Source of the DNA: Osmia lignaria lignaria
Lineage: Eukaryota > Arthropoda > Insecta > Hymenoptera > Megachilidae
Length of the DNA: 64,000 nucleotides
Reading direction: 5' to 3'
Assembly: GCF_051020975.1 (NCBI RefSeq)
Contig: NW_027478167.1
Coordinates: forward strand, 3,472,001 to 3,536,000
The position numbers were made by a program, and so were the translations under genes. Of this stretch, positions 1-10,730 are shown one piece after another. Position 1 is the stretch's first letter. The number at the start of each line of letters is the position of its first letter. The notes beneath the pieces are model-generated. The model was not told the DNA's origin. It did not search any database and was given only the letters and a program-made list of their open reading frames with translations.

Positions 1-102
1 TCTGATCAAAAAATATCATAGAACATAAAAAGTAGGAAACTTAATTCTCTACAAAAAAGGTCTCTTAACATTTTGCCATAGCTCGCTTCGTTTCCGAGAT
101 AT
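1..102 (+). repeat. Partial monomer at left edge
   Basis: This is the last 102 bases of a monomer. It begins at the TCTGATCA that closes the open frame and runs through the A-rich linker to the CGAGATAT box. It aligns with 323-424 of the next monomer. The array therefore continues to the left of the window. Confidence 0.95.
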
Positions 103-244
103 TTGCAGATTTATCTCAAGGGAAGGGGCCTAACGGACATATTTCGAGATATTTCTGCTTCTTGTTGTTCTTCTTCTGCACAGCTAAACTGGAAGTGGCA
201 TTTCCAGCTCGCACTAGTGCAGCGTTATCTCAAAGAAAGGGGCC
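103..244 (+). repeat. Internal direct sub-repeat within the monomer (28 bp, offset 114)
   Basis: Bases 103-130 and 217-244 align without gaps. In the common monomer type, TTGCAGATTTATCTC and GTGCAGAGTTATCTC are followed by AAGGGAAGGGGCC and AAAGAAAGGGGCC, with four mismatches in 28; this first copy has one more (CAGCG). The offset of 114 is 38 codons, so the conceptual peptide repeats in frame (QIYLKGRG and QSYLKERG). This suggests the 322-bp unit grew from a shorter ancestral repeat, though no third copy is visible. Confidence 0.8.
152..177 (+). repeat. TTC/TTG triplet-repeat tract in each monomer
   Basis: A pyrimidine-rich run of TTC units interrupted by two TTG units is present in every monomer. 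Most copies read TTCTTCTTCTTG; this one has a T-to-G change (CTGCTTC). Copies at 10087 and 10409 carry a third TTG. It resembles a frozen short tandem repeat and accounts for the Ser/Cys-rich centre of the conceptual peptide. Confidence 0.85.
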
Positions 245-301
245 ACGGTGTTTCTGTATCTCCATTATGTTGGTGCAGCTTCGGAACTTTTAAATATCTC
301 G

Positions 302-426
302 ATATATCTCGAAAACTACGCTTCTGATCAAAAAATATCATAGAACATAAATTGTAGGAAACATAATTCTCTACAAAAAACGTCTCTTAACATTTTGCCA
401 TAGCTCGCTTCGTTTCCGAGATATTT
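302..426. repeat. Imperfect 21-bp inverted repeat flanking the A-rich linker
   Basis: The arm at 302-322 (ATATCTCGAAAACTACGC core) matches the reverse complement of 406-426 at 16 of 21 positions. The arms enclose about 83 bases of A-rich linker. Monomers with the CTCGAGAAC tail match at 15 of 21. The arrangement repeats at each monomer junction and could extrude or fold in RNA, but no structure was computed. Confidence 0.65.
323..405 (+). other. A-rich linker between monomer cores
   Basis: The linker contains A6 runs at 330-335 and 375-380, plus an A5 run in the AAAAAGTAGG version. It comes in two main forms: AAATTGTAGGAAACATAA, which follows the CTCGAAAAC tail, and AAAAAGTAGGAAACTTAA, which follows the CTCGAGAAC tail. 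The linkage of tail and linker shows that haplotypes are inherited as blocks. No promoter, terminator or RNA gene is recognisable. A-runs at roughly helical spacing often bend DNA; bending here is inferred only. Confidence 0.7.
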
Positions 427-2628
427 GCAGATTCAGCTCAAGGGAAGGGGCCTAACGGACATATTTCGAGATATTTCTGCTTCTTGTTGTTCTTCTTCTG
501 CACAGCTAAACTGGAAGTGGCATTTCCAGCTCGCACTAGTGCAGCGTTATCTCAAAGAAAGGGGCCACGGTGTTTCTGTATCTCCATTATGTTGGTGCGG
601 CTTCGGAACTTTTAAATATCTCGATATATCTCGAAAACTACGCTTCTGATCAAAAAATATCATAGAACATAAATTGTAGGAAACATAATTCTCTACAAAA
701 AACGTCTCTTAACATTTTGCCATAGCTCGCTTCGTTTCCGAGATATTTGCAGATTCAGCTCAAAGGAACTGGCCTGACGGACATATTTCGAGATATTTCT
801 TCTTCTTGTTGTTCTTCTTCTGCACAGCTAAGCTGGAGGTGGCATTTGCGGCTCGCACTAGTGCAGAGTTATCTCAAAGAAAGGGGCCACGGTGTTTCTG
901 TATCTCTATTATGTTGGTGCGGCTTCGGAACTTTTAAATATCTCGATATATCTCGAAAACTACGCTTCTGATCAAAAAATATCATAGAACATAAATTGTA
1001 GGAAACATAATTCTCTACAAAAAAGGTCTCTTAACATTTTGCCATAGCTCTCTTCGTTTCCGAGATATTTGCAGATTTATCTCAAGGGAAGGGGCCTGAC
1101 GGACATATTTCGAGATATTTCTTCTTCTTGTTGTTCTTCCTCTGCACAGCTAAGCTGGAAGTGGCATTTGCAGCTCGCAATAGTGCAGAGTTATCTCAAA
1201 GAAAGGGGCCACGGTGTTTCTGTATCTCTATTATGTTGGTGCGGCTTCGGAACTTTTAAATATCTCGATATATCTCGAAAACTACGCTTCTGATCAAAAA
1301 ATATCATAGAACATAAATTGTAGGAATCATAATTCTCTACAAAAAAGGTCTCTTAACATTTTGCCATAGCTCGCTTCGTTTCCGAGATATTTGCAGATAT
1401 ATCTCAAGGGAAGGGGCCTGACGGACATATTTCGAGATATTTCTGCTTCTTGTTGTTCTTCTTCTGCACAGCTAAACTGGAAGTGGCATTTCCAGCTCGC
1501 AATAGTGCAGAGTTATCCCAAAGAAAGGGGCCACGGTGTTTCTGTATCTCTATTATGTTGGTGCGGCTTCGGAACTTTTAAATATCTTGATATATCTCGA
1601 GAACTACGCATCTGATCAAAAAATATCATAGAACATAAAAAGTAGGAAACTTAATTCTCTACAAAAAAGGTCTCTTAACATTTTGCCATAGCTCGCTTCG
1701 TTTCCGAGATATTTGCAGATTTATCTCAAGGGAAGGGGCCTAACGGACATATTTCGAGATATTTCTGCTTCTTGTTGTTCTTCTTCTGCACAGCTAAACT
1801 GGAAGTGGCATTTCCAGCTCGCACTAGTGCAGCGTTATCTCAAAGAAAGGGGCCACGGTGTTTCTGTATCTCCATTATGTTGGTGCGGCTTCGGAACTTT
1901 TAAATATCTCGATATATCTCGAAAACTACGCTTCTGATCAAAAAATATCATAGAACATAAATTGTAGGAAACATAATTCTCTACAAAAAACGTCTCTTAA
2001 CATTTTGCCATAGCTCGCTTCGTTTCCGAGATATTTGCAGATTCAGCTCAAAGGAACTGGCCTGACGGACATATTTCGAGATATTTCTTCTTCTTGTTGT
2101 TCTTCTTCTGCACAGCTAAGCTGGAGGTGGCATTTGCGGCTCGCACTAGTGCAGAGTTATCTCAAAGAAAGGGGCCACGGTGTTTCTGTATCTCTATTAT
2201 GTTGGTGCGGCTTCGGAACTTTTAAATATCTCGATATATCTCGAAAACTACGCTTCTGATCAAAAAATATCATAGAACATAAATTGTAGGAAACATAATT
2301 CTCTACAAAAAGGGTCTCTTAACATTTTGCCATAGCTCTCTTCGTTTCCGAGATATTTGCAGATTTATCTCAAGGGAAGGGGCCTGACGGACATATTTCG
2401 AGATATTTCTTCTTCTTGTTGTTCTTCTTCTGCACAGCTAAGCTGGAAGTGGCATTTGCAGCTCGCAATAGTGCAGAGTTATCTCAAAGAGAGGGGCCAT
2501 GGTGTTCCTGTATCTCTATTATGTTGGTGCGGCTTCGGAACTTTTAAATATCTTGATATATCTCGAGAACTACGCATCTGATCAAAAAATATCATAGAAG
2601 ATAAAAAGTAGGAAACTTACTTCTCTAC

Positions 2629-2635
2629 AAAAAAA
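2629..2635 (+). other. A7 run: one-base insertion (323-bp monomer)
   Basis: The linker A6 run has seven A residues, making the spacing from 2357 to 2680 323 bp. The same linker has AGAAGATAAAA and TTACTTCTC, shared with its HOR copy at 7782-7788. Confidence 0.9.
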
Positions 2636-5255
2636 GGTCTCTTAACATTTTGCCATAGCTCGCTTCGTTTCCGAGATATTTGCAGATTCAGCTCAAAGGA
2701 ACTGGCCTGACGGACATATTTCGAGATATTTCTTCTTCTTGTTGTTCTTCATCTGCACAGCTAAGCTGGAAGTGGCATTTGCAGCTCGCAATAGTGCAGA
2801 GTTATCTCAAAGAAAGGGGCCACGGTGTTTCTGTATCTCTATTATGTTGGTGCGGCTTCGGAACTTTTAAATATCTTGACATATCTCGAGAACTACGCAT
2901 CTGATCAAAAAATATCATAGAACATAAAAAGTAGGAAACTTAATTCTCTACAAAAAAGGTCTCTTAACATTTTGCCATAGCTCTCTTCGTTTCCGAGATA
3001 TTTGCTGATTTATCTCAAGGGAAGGGGCCTGACGGACATATTTCGAGATATTTCTTCTTCTTGTTGTTCTTCTTCTGCACAGCAAAGCTGGAAGTGGCAT
3101 TTGCAGCTCGCAATAGTGCAGAGTTATCTCAAAGAAAGGGGCCACGGTGTTTCTGTATCTCTATTATGTTGGTGCCGCTTCGGAACTTTTAAATATCTTG
3201 ATATATCTCGAGAACTACGCATCTGATCAAAAAATATCATAGAACATAAAAAGTAGGAAACTTAATTCTCTACAAAAATGGTCTCTTAACATTTTGCCAT
3301 AGCTCGCTTCGTTTCCGAGATATTTGCAGATTTATCTCAAGGGAAGGGGCCTAACGGACATATTTCGAGATGTTTCTTCTTCTTGTTGTTCTTCTTCTGC
3401 ACAGCTAAACTGGAAGTGGCATTTCCAGCTCGCAATAGTGCAGAGTTATCTCAAAGAAAGGGGCCACGGTGTTTCTGTATCTCTATTATGTTGGTGCGGC
3501 TTCGGAACTTTTAAATATCTTGATATATCTCGAGAACTACGCATCTGATCAAAAAATATCTTAGAACATAAAAAGTAGGAAACTTAATTCTCTACAAAAA
3601 AGGTCTCTTAACATTTTGCCATAGCTCGCTTCGTTTCCGAGATATTTGCAGATTTATCTCAAGGGAAGGGGCCTAACGGACATATTTCGAGATATTTCTT
3701 CTTCTTGTTGTTCTTCTTCTGCACAGCTAAACTGGAAGTGGCATTTCCAGCTCGCAATAGTGCAGAGTTATCTCAAAGAAAGGAGCCACGGTGTTTCTGT
3801 ATCTCTATTATGTTGGTGCGGCTTCGGAACTTTTAAATATCTTGATATATCTCGAGAACTACGCATCTGATCAAAAAATATCATAGAACATAAAAAGTAG
3901 GAAACTTAATTCTCTACAAAAAAGGTCTCTTAACATTTTGCCATAGCTCGCTTCGTTTCCGAGATATTTGCAGATTTATCTCAAGGGAAGGGGCCTGACG
4001 GACATATTTCGAGATATTTCTTCTTCTTGTTGTTCTTCTTCTGCACAGCTAAGCTGGAAGTGGCATTTGCGGCTCGCACTAGTGCAGAGTTATCTCAAAG
4101 AAAGGGGCCACGGTGTTTCTGTATCTCTATTATGTTGGTGCGGCTTCGGAACTTTTAAATATCTTGATATATCTCGAGAACTACGCATCTGATCAAAAAA
4201 TATCATAGAACATAAAAAGTAGGAAACTTAATTCTCTACAAAAAAGGTCTCTTAACATTTTGCCATAGCTCGCTTCGTTTCCGAGATATTTGCAGATTCA
4301 GCTCAAAGGAACTGGCCTGACGGACATAGTTCGAGATATTTCTTCTTCTTGTTGTTCTTCTTCTGCACAGCTAAGCTGGAGGTGGCATTTGCGGCTCGCA
4401 CTAGTGCAGAGTTATCTCAAAGAAAGGGGCCACGGTGTTTCTGTATCTCTATTATGTTGGTGCGGCTTCGGAACTTTTAAATATCTCGATATATCTCGAA
4501 AACTACGCTTCTGATCAAAAAATATCATAGAACATAAATTGTAGGAAACATAATTCTCTACAAAAAGGGTCTCTTAACATTTTGCCATAGCTCTCTTCGT
4601 TTCCGAGATATTTGCAGATTTATCTCAAGGGAAGGGGCCTAACGGACATATTTCGTGATATTTCTTCTTCTTGTTGTTCTTCTTCTGCACAGCTAAACTG
4701 GAAGTGGCATTTCCAGCTCGCAATAGTGCAGAGTTATCTCAAAGAAAGGGGCCACGGTGTTTCTGTATCTCTATTATGTTGGTGCGGCTTCGGAACTTTT
4801 AAATATCTTGATATATCTCGAGAACTACGCATCTGATCAAAAAATATCATAGAACATGAAAAGTAGGAAACTTAATTCTCTACAGAAAAGGTCTCTTAAC
4901 ATTTTGCCATAACTCTCTTCGTTTCCGAGATATTTCCACATTTATCTCAAGGGAAGGGGCCTGACGGACATATTTCGAGATATTTCTTCTTCTTGTTGTT
5001 CTTCTTCTGCACAGCTAAGCTGGAAGTGGCATTTGCAGCTAGCAATAGTGCAGAGTTATCTCAAAGAAAGGGGCCACGGTGTTTCTGTATCTCTATTATG
5101 TTGGTGCGGCTTCGGAACTTTTAAATATCTTGATATATCTCGAGAACTACGCATCTGATCAAAAAATATCGTAGAACATGAAAGGTAGGAAACTTAATTC
5201 TCTACAAAAAAGGTCTCTCAACATTTTGCCATAACTCTCTTCGTTTCCGAGATAT

Positions 5256-8200
5256 TTCCAGATTTATCTCAAGGGAAGGGGCCTGACGGACATATTTCGA
5301 GATATTTCTGCTTCTTGTTGTTCTTCTTCTGCACAGCTAAACTGGAAGTGGCATTTCCAGCTCGCACTAGTGCAGCGTTATCTCAAAGAAAGGGGCCACG
5401 GTGTTTCTGTATCTCCATTATGTTGGTGCGGCTTCGGAACTTTTAAATATCTCGATATATCTCGAAAACTACGCTTCTGATCAAAAAATATCATAGAACA
5501 TAAATTGTAGGAAACATAATTCTCTACAAAAAACGTCTCTTAACATTTTGCCATAGCTCGCTTCGTTTCCGAGATATTTGCAGATTCAGCTCAAGGGAAG
5601 GGGCCTAACGGACATATTTCGAGATATTTCTGCTTCTTGTTGTTCTTCTTCTGCACAGCTAAACTGGAAGTGGCATTTCCAGCTCGCACTAGTGCAGCGT
5701 TATCTCAAAGAAAGGGGCCACGGTGTTTCTGTATCTCCATTATGTTGGTGCGGCTTCGGAACTTTTAAATATCTCGATATATCTCGAAAACTACGCTTCT
5801 GATCAAAAAATATCATAGAACATAAATTGTAGGAAACATAATTCTCTACAAAAAACGTCTCTTAACATTTTGCCATAGCTCGCTTCGTTTCCGAGATATT
5901 TGCAGATTCAGCTCAAAGGAACTGGCCTGACGGACATATTTCGAGATATTTCTTCTTCTTGTTGTTCTTCTTCTGCACAGCTAAGCTGGAGGTGGCATTT
6001 GCGGCTCGCACTAGTGCAGAGTTATCTCAAAGAAAGGGGCCACGGTGTTTCTGTATCTCTATTATGTTGGTGCGGCTTCGGAACTTTTAAATATCTCGAT
6101 ATATCTCGAAAACTACGCTTCTGATCAAAAAATATCATAGAACATAAATTGTAGGAAACATAATTCTCTACAAAAAAGGTCTCTTAACATTTTGCCATAG
6201 CTCTCTTCGTTTCCGAGATATTTGCAGATTTATCTCAAGGGAAGGGGCCTGACGGACATATTTCGAGATATTTCTTCTTCTTGTTGTTCTTCCTCTGCAC
6301 AGCTAAGCTGGAAGTGGCATTTGCAGCTCGCAATAGTGCAGAGTTATCTCAAAGAAAGGGGCCACGGTGTTTCTGTATCTCTATTATGTTGGTGCGGCTT
6401 CGGAACTTTTAAATATCTCGATATATCTCGAAAACTACGCTTCTGATCAAAAAATATCATAGAACATAAATTGTAGGAATCATAATTCTCTACAAAAAAG
6501 GTCTCTTAACATTTTGCCATAGCTCGCTTCGTTTCCGAGATATTTGCAGATATATCTCAAGGGAAGGGGCCTGACGGACATATTTCGAGATATTTCTTCT
6601 TCTTGTTGTTCTTCTTCTGCACAGCTAAACTGGAAGTGGCATTTCCAGCTCGCAATAGTGCAGAGTTATCCCAAAGAAAGGGGCCACGGTGTTTCTGTAT
6701 CTCTATTATGTTGGTGCGGCTTCGGAACTTTTAAATATCTTGATATATCTCGAGAACTACGCATCTGATCAAAAAATATCATAGAACATAAAAAGTAGGA
6801 AACTTAATTCTCTACAAAAAAGGTCTCTTAACATTTTGCCATAGCTCGCTTCGTTTCCGAGATATTTGCAGATTTATCTCAAGGGAAGGGGCCTAACGGA
6901 CATATTTCGAGATATTTCTGCTTCTTGTTGTTCTTCTTCTGCACAGCTAAACTGGAAGTGGCATTTCCAGCTCGCACTAGTGCAGCGTTATCTCAAAGAA
7001 AGGGGCCACGGTGTTTCTGTATCTCCATTATGTTGGTGCGGCTTCGGAACTTTTAAATATCTCGATATATCTCGAAAACTACGCTTCTGATCAAAAAATA
7101 TCATAGAACATAAATTGTAGGAAACATAATTCTCTACAAAAAACGTCTCTTAACATTTTGCCATAGCTCGCTTCGTTTCCGAGATATTTGCAGATTCAGC
7201 TCAAAGGAACTGGCCTGACGGACATATTTCGAGATATTTCTTCTTCTTGTTGTTCTTCTTCTGCACAGCTAAGCTGGAGGTGGCATTTGCGGCTCGCACT
7301 AGTGCAGAGTTATCTCAAAGAAAGGGGCCACGGTGTTTCTGTATCTCTATTATGTTGGTGCGGCTTCGGAACTTTTAAATATCTCGATATATCTCGAAAA
7401 CTACGCTTCTGATCAAAAAATATCATAGAACATAAATTGTAGGAAACATAATTCTCTACAAAAAGGGTCTCTTAACATTTTGCCATAGCTCTCTTCGTTT
7501 CCGAGATATTTGCAGATTTATCTCAAGGGAAGGGGCCTGACGGACATATTTCGAGATATTTCTTCTTCTTGTTGTTCTTCTTCTGCACAGCTAAGCTGGA
7601 AGTGGCATTTGCAGCTCGCAATAGTGCAGAGTTATCTCAAAGAGAGGGGCCATGGTGTTCCTGTATCTCTATTATGTTGGTGCGGCTTCGGAACTTTTAA
7701 ATATCTTGATATATCTCGAGAACTACGCATCTGATCAAAAAATATCATAGAAGATAAAAAGTAGGAAACTTACTTCTCTACAAAAAAAGGTCTCTTAACA
7801 TTTTGCCATAGCTCGCTTCGTTTCCGAGATATTTGCAGATTTATCTCAAGGGAAGGGGCCTGACGGACATATTTCGAGATATTTCTTCTTCTTGTTGTTC
7901 TTCTTCTGCACAGCTAAGCTGGAAGTGGCATTTGCGGCTCGCACTAGTGCAGAGTTATCTCAAAGAAAGGGGCCACGGTGTTTCTGTATCTCTATTATGT
8001 TGGTGCGGCTTCGGAACTTTTAAATATCTTGATATATCTCGAGAACTACGCATCTGATCAAAAAATATCATAGAACATAAAAAGTAGGAAACTTAATTCT
8101 CTACAAAAAAGGTCTCTTAACATTTTGCCATAGCTCGCTTCGTTTCCGAGATATTTGCAGATTCAGCTCAAAGGAACTGGCCTGACGGACATAGTTCGAG

Positions 8201-9120
8201 ATATTTCTTCTTCTTGTTGTTCTTCTTCTGCACAGCTAAGCTGGAGGTGGCATTTGCGGCTCGCACTAGTGCAGAGTTATCTCAAAGAAAGGGGCCACGG
8301 TGTTTCTGTATCTCTATTATGTTGGTGCGGCTTCGGAACTTTTAAATATCTCGATATATCTCGAAAACTACGCTTCTGATCAAAAAATATCATAGAACAT
8401 AAATTGTAGGAAACATAATTCTCTACAAAAAGGGTCTCTTAACATTTTGCCATAGCTCTCTTCGTTTCCGAGATATTTGCAGATTTATCTCAAGGGAAGG
8501 GGCCTAACGGACATATTTCGTGATATTTCTTCTTCTTGTTGTTCTTCTTCTGCACAGCTAAACTGGAAGTGGCATTTCCAGCTCGCAATAGTGCAGAGTT
8601 ATCTCAAAGAAAGGGGCCACGGTGTTTCTGTATCTCTATTATGTTGGTGCGGCTTCGGAACTTTTAAATATCTTGATATATCTCGAGAACTACGCATCTG
8701 ATCAAAAAATATCATAGAACATGAAAAGTAGGAAACTTAATTCTCTACAGAAAAGGTCTCTTAACATTTTGCCATAACTCTCTTCGTTTCCGAGATATTT
8801 CCACATTTATCTCAAGGGAAGGGGCCTGACGGACATATTTCGAGATATTTCTTCTTCTTGTTGTTCTTCTTCTGCACAGCTAAGCTGGAAGTGGCATTTG
8901 CAGCTAGCAATAGTGCAGAGTTATCTCAAAGAAAGGGGCCACGGTGTTTCTGTATCTCTATTATGTTGGTGCGGCTTCGGAACTTTTAAATATCTTGATA
9001 TATCTCGAGAACTACGCATCTGATCAAAAAATATCGTAGAACATGAAAGGTAGGAAACTTAATTCTCTACAAAAAAGGTCTCTTAACATTTTGCCATAAC
9101 TCTCTTCGTTTCCGAGATAT
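5256..9120 (+). repeat. Same higher-order repeat, copy 2, shortened to 12 monomers (3865 bp)
   Basis: Monomers 5578-7510 repeat 425-2357. After the shared A7 run at 7782-7788 the sequence jumps to the equivalent of 3968: 7833, 8155 (ATAGTTCG variant), 8477 (CGTGATATTTC) and 8799 (TTTCCACA, CAGCTAGC) repeat 3968, 4290, 4612 and 4934 at offset 3865. Four monomers were lost cleanly in register. Only a few single-base differences separate the copies, for example in monomer 1391 versus 6544. The first monomer (5256) is a chimera marking the duplication junction. Confidence 0.88.
7782..7788 (+). other. A7 run: one-base insertion, HOR copy of 2629-2635
   Basis: The same seven-A run in the same linker haplotype. 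It was inherited through the duplication, not gained independently. Confidence 0.9.
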
Positions 9121-10730
9121 TTCCAGATTTATCTCAAGGGAAGGGGCCTGACGGACATATTTCGAGATATTTCTTCTTCTTGTTGTTCTTCTTCTGCACA
9201 GCTAAGCTGGAAGTGGCATTTGCAGCTCGCAATAGTGCAGAGTTATCTCAAAGAAAGGGGCCACGGTGTTTCTGTATCTCCATTATGTTGGTGCGGCTTC
9301 GGAACTTTTAAATATCTTGATATATCTCGTGAACTGCGCATCTGATCAAAAAATATCATAGAACATAAAAAGGAGGAAACTTAATTCTCTACAAAAAAGG
9401 TCTCTTAACATTTTGCCATAGCTCGCTTCGTTTCCGAGATATTTGCAGATTTATCTCAAGGGAAGGGGCCTAACGGACATATTTCGTGATATTTCTTCTT
9501 CTTGTTGTTCTTCTTCTGCACAGCTAAACTGGAAGTGGCATTTCCAGCTCGCAATAGTGCAGAGTTATCTCAAAGAAAGGGGCCACGGTGTTTCTGTATC
9601 TCTATTATGTTGGTGCGGCTTCGGAACTTTTAAATATCTTGATATATCTCGAGAACTACGCATCTGATCAAAAAATATCATAGAACGTAAAAAGTAGGAA
9701 ACCTAATTCTCTACAAAAAAGGTCTCTTAACATTTTGCCATAGCTCGCTTCGTTTCCGAGATATTTGCAGATTTATCTCAAGGGAAGGGGCCTAACGGAC
9801 ATATTTCGAGATATTTCTTCTTCTTGTTGTTCTTCTTCTGCACAGCTAAACTGGAAGTGGCATTTCCAGCTCGCAATAGTGCAGAGTTATCTCAAAGAAA
9901 GGGGTCACGGTGTTTCTGTATCTCTATTATGTTGGTGCGGCTTCGGAACTTTTAAATATCTCGATATATCTCGAAAACTACGCTTCTGATCAAAAAATAT
10001 CATAGAACGTAAATTGTAGGAAACATTATTCTCTACAAAAAAGGTCTCTTAACATTTTGCCATAGCTCGCTTCGTTTCCGAGATATTTGCAGATTCAGCT
10101 CAAAGGAACGGGCCTGACGGACATATTTCGAGATACTTCTTCTTCTTGTTGTTGTTCTTCTGCACAGCTAAGCTGGAAGTGGCATTTGCAGCTCGCACTA
10201 GTGCAAAGTTATCTCAAAGAAAGGGGCCACGGTGTTTCTGTATCTCTATTATGTTGGTGCGGCTTCGGAACTTTTAAATATCTCGATATATCTCGAAAAC
10301 TACGCTTCTGATCAAAAAATATCATAGAACATAAATTGTAGGAAACATAATTCTCTACAAAAAAGGTCTCTTAACATTTTGCCATAGCTCGCTTCGTTTC
10401 CGAGATATTTGCAGATTCAGCTCAAAGGAACGGGCCTGACGGACATATTTCGAGATACTTCTTCTTCTTGTTGTTGTTCTTCTGCACAGCTAAGCTGGAA
10501 GTGGCATTTGCAGCTCGCACTAGTGCAGAGTTATCTCAAAGAAAGGGGCCACGGTGTTTCTGTATCTCTATTATGTTGGTGCGGCTTCGGAACTTTTAAA
10601 TATCTCGATATATCTCGAAAACTACGCTTCTGATCAAAAAATATCATAGAACATAAATTGTAGGAAACATAATTCTCTACAAAAAAGGTCTCTCAACATT
10701 TTGCCATAGCTCGCTTCGTTTCCGAGATAT
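9121..10730 (+). repeat. Transition block of five monomers with a recent monomer pair
   Basis: Monomer 9121 is the intact relative of the left half of 5256. Monomers 9443 and 9765 are TTTCCAG types. Monomers 10087 and 10409 are nearly identical neighbours: both have GGAACGGGCC, GATACTTC and an extra TTG in the triplet tract, and differ at one obvious site (GTGCAAAG versus GTGCAGAG). They look like a recent single-monomer duplication. Confidence 0.8.

Larger units (their letters stand above)
95..311. repeat. CGAGATAT box repeated in both orientations within the monomer
   Basis: CGAGATATTT occurs at 95-104 and 145-154. Its exact reverse complement AAATATCTCG is at 292-301, with a second ATATCTCG at 304-311. 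In addition, TTTCGAGATAT (142-152) is perfectly complementary to ATATCTCGAAA (304-314). In monomers with the other tail the third box becomes AAATATCTTG, while the fourth is kept and gains a CTCGAG palindrome. The boxes could be protein-binding sites or arms of secondary structure; this is inference. Confidence 0.75.
103..327 (+). other. Recurrent 74-codon open frame, judged non-coding
   Basis: Nearly every monomer has an open frame of 74 codons from a TTG (103) to the TGA inside TGATCA (325-327). The first copy is described here for all. It has no ATG; the in-frame codons upstream reach a TAG at 79-81. The conceptual product is Ser/Cys-rich in the middle (the triplet tract) and contains QIYLKGRG near its start and a related YLKERG near codon 43, reflecting an internal DNA repeat. 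There is no signal peptide, domain or recognised family. Changes between monomers are mostly amino-acid changing, 11 monomers have nonsense codons and 3 have frameshifts. Openness is best explained by array homogenisation. Transcription as a satellite RNA is possible but nothing here shows it. Confidence 0.85.
103..424 (+). repeat. Reference 322-bp monomer (first complete copy)
   Basis: Used here as the anatomy guide. In order: sub-repeat A (103-130); CGAGATATTT (145-154); a TTC/TTG triplet tract (152-177); a 10-bp palindrome GCACTAGTGC (211-220); sub-repeat B (217-244); AAATATCTCG (292-301) followed by a second ATATCTCG (304-311); TGATCA (325-330); an A-rich linker with A6 runs; and the next CGAGATATTT box (417-426). 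Variable sites that define haplotypes include the bases after GAT at 109 (TTATCTC, CAGCTC, ATATCTC or GTATCTC), the CTGACGG, CTAACGG, ATGACGG or CTGTCGG site, TTTGCAG/TTTGCGG/TTTCCAG/TTTACAG, and the tail, either CTCGAAAAC with a TTGTAGG linker or CTCGAGAAC with an AAGTAGG linker. Confidence 0.95.
103..5255 (+). repeat. 16-monomer higher-order repeat, copy 1 (5153 bp)
   Basis: Sixteen monomers whose order of variants is repeated downstream at an offset of 5153 bp (16 x 322 + 1). Matching pairs include 425/5578, 747/5900, 1069/6222, 1713/6866, 2035/7188 and 2357/7510 (the latter with GTTCCTG and a private A7 run). Monomers 2680, 3002, 3324 and 3646 have no partner in copy 2. Monomer 4934 starts TTTCCACA, removing the TTG. 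Confidence 0.88.

Noticed and set aside
84..104. CENP-B box resemblance in CTTCGTTTCCGAGA
   Set aside because: It shares TTCG but lacks the CGGG end at the right spacing, so the canonical motif is not met.
152..177. Expanded trinucleotide microsatellite
   Set aside because: The tract is short and essentially constant in length across the array; it is part of the monomer.
2948..3145. Minus-strand open frame of 65 codons
   Set aside because: Open only because point changes in this monomer (GCAAAGC, TTTGCTG) remove stops present in its neighbours; no family resemblance.
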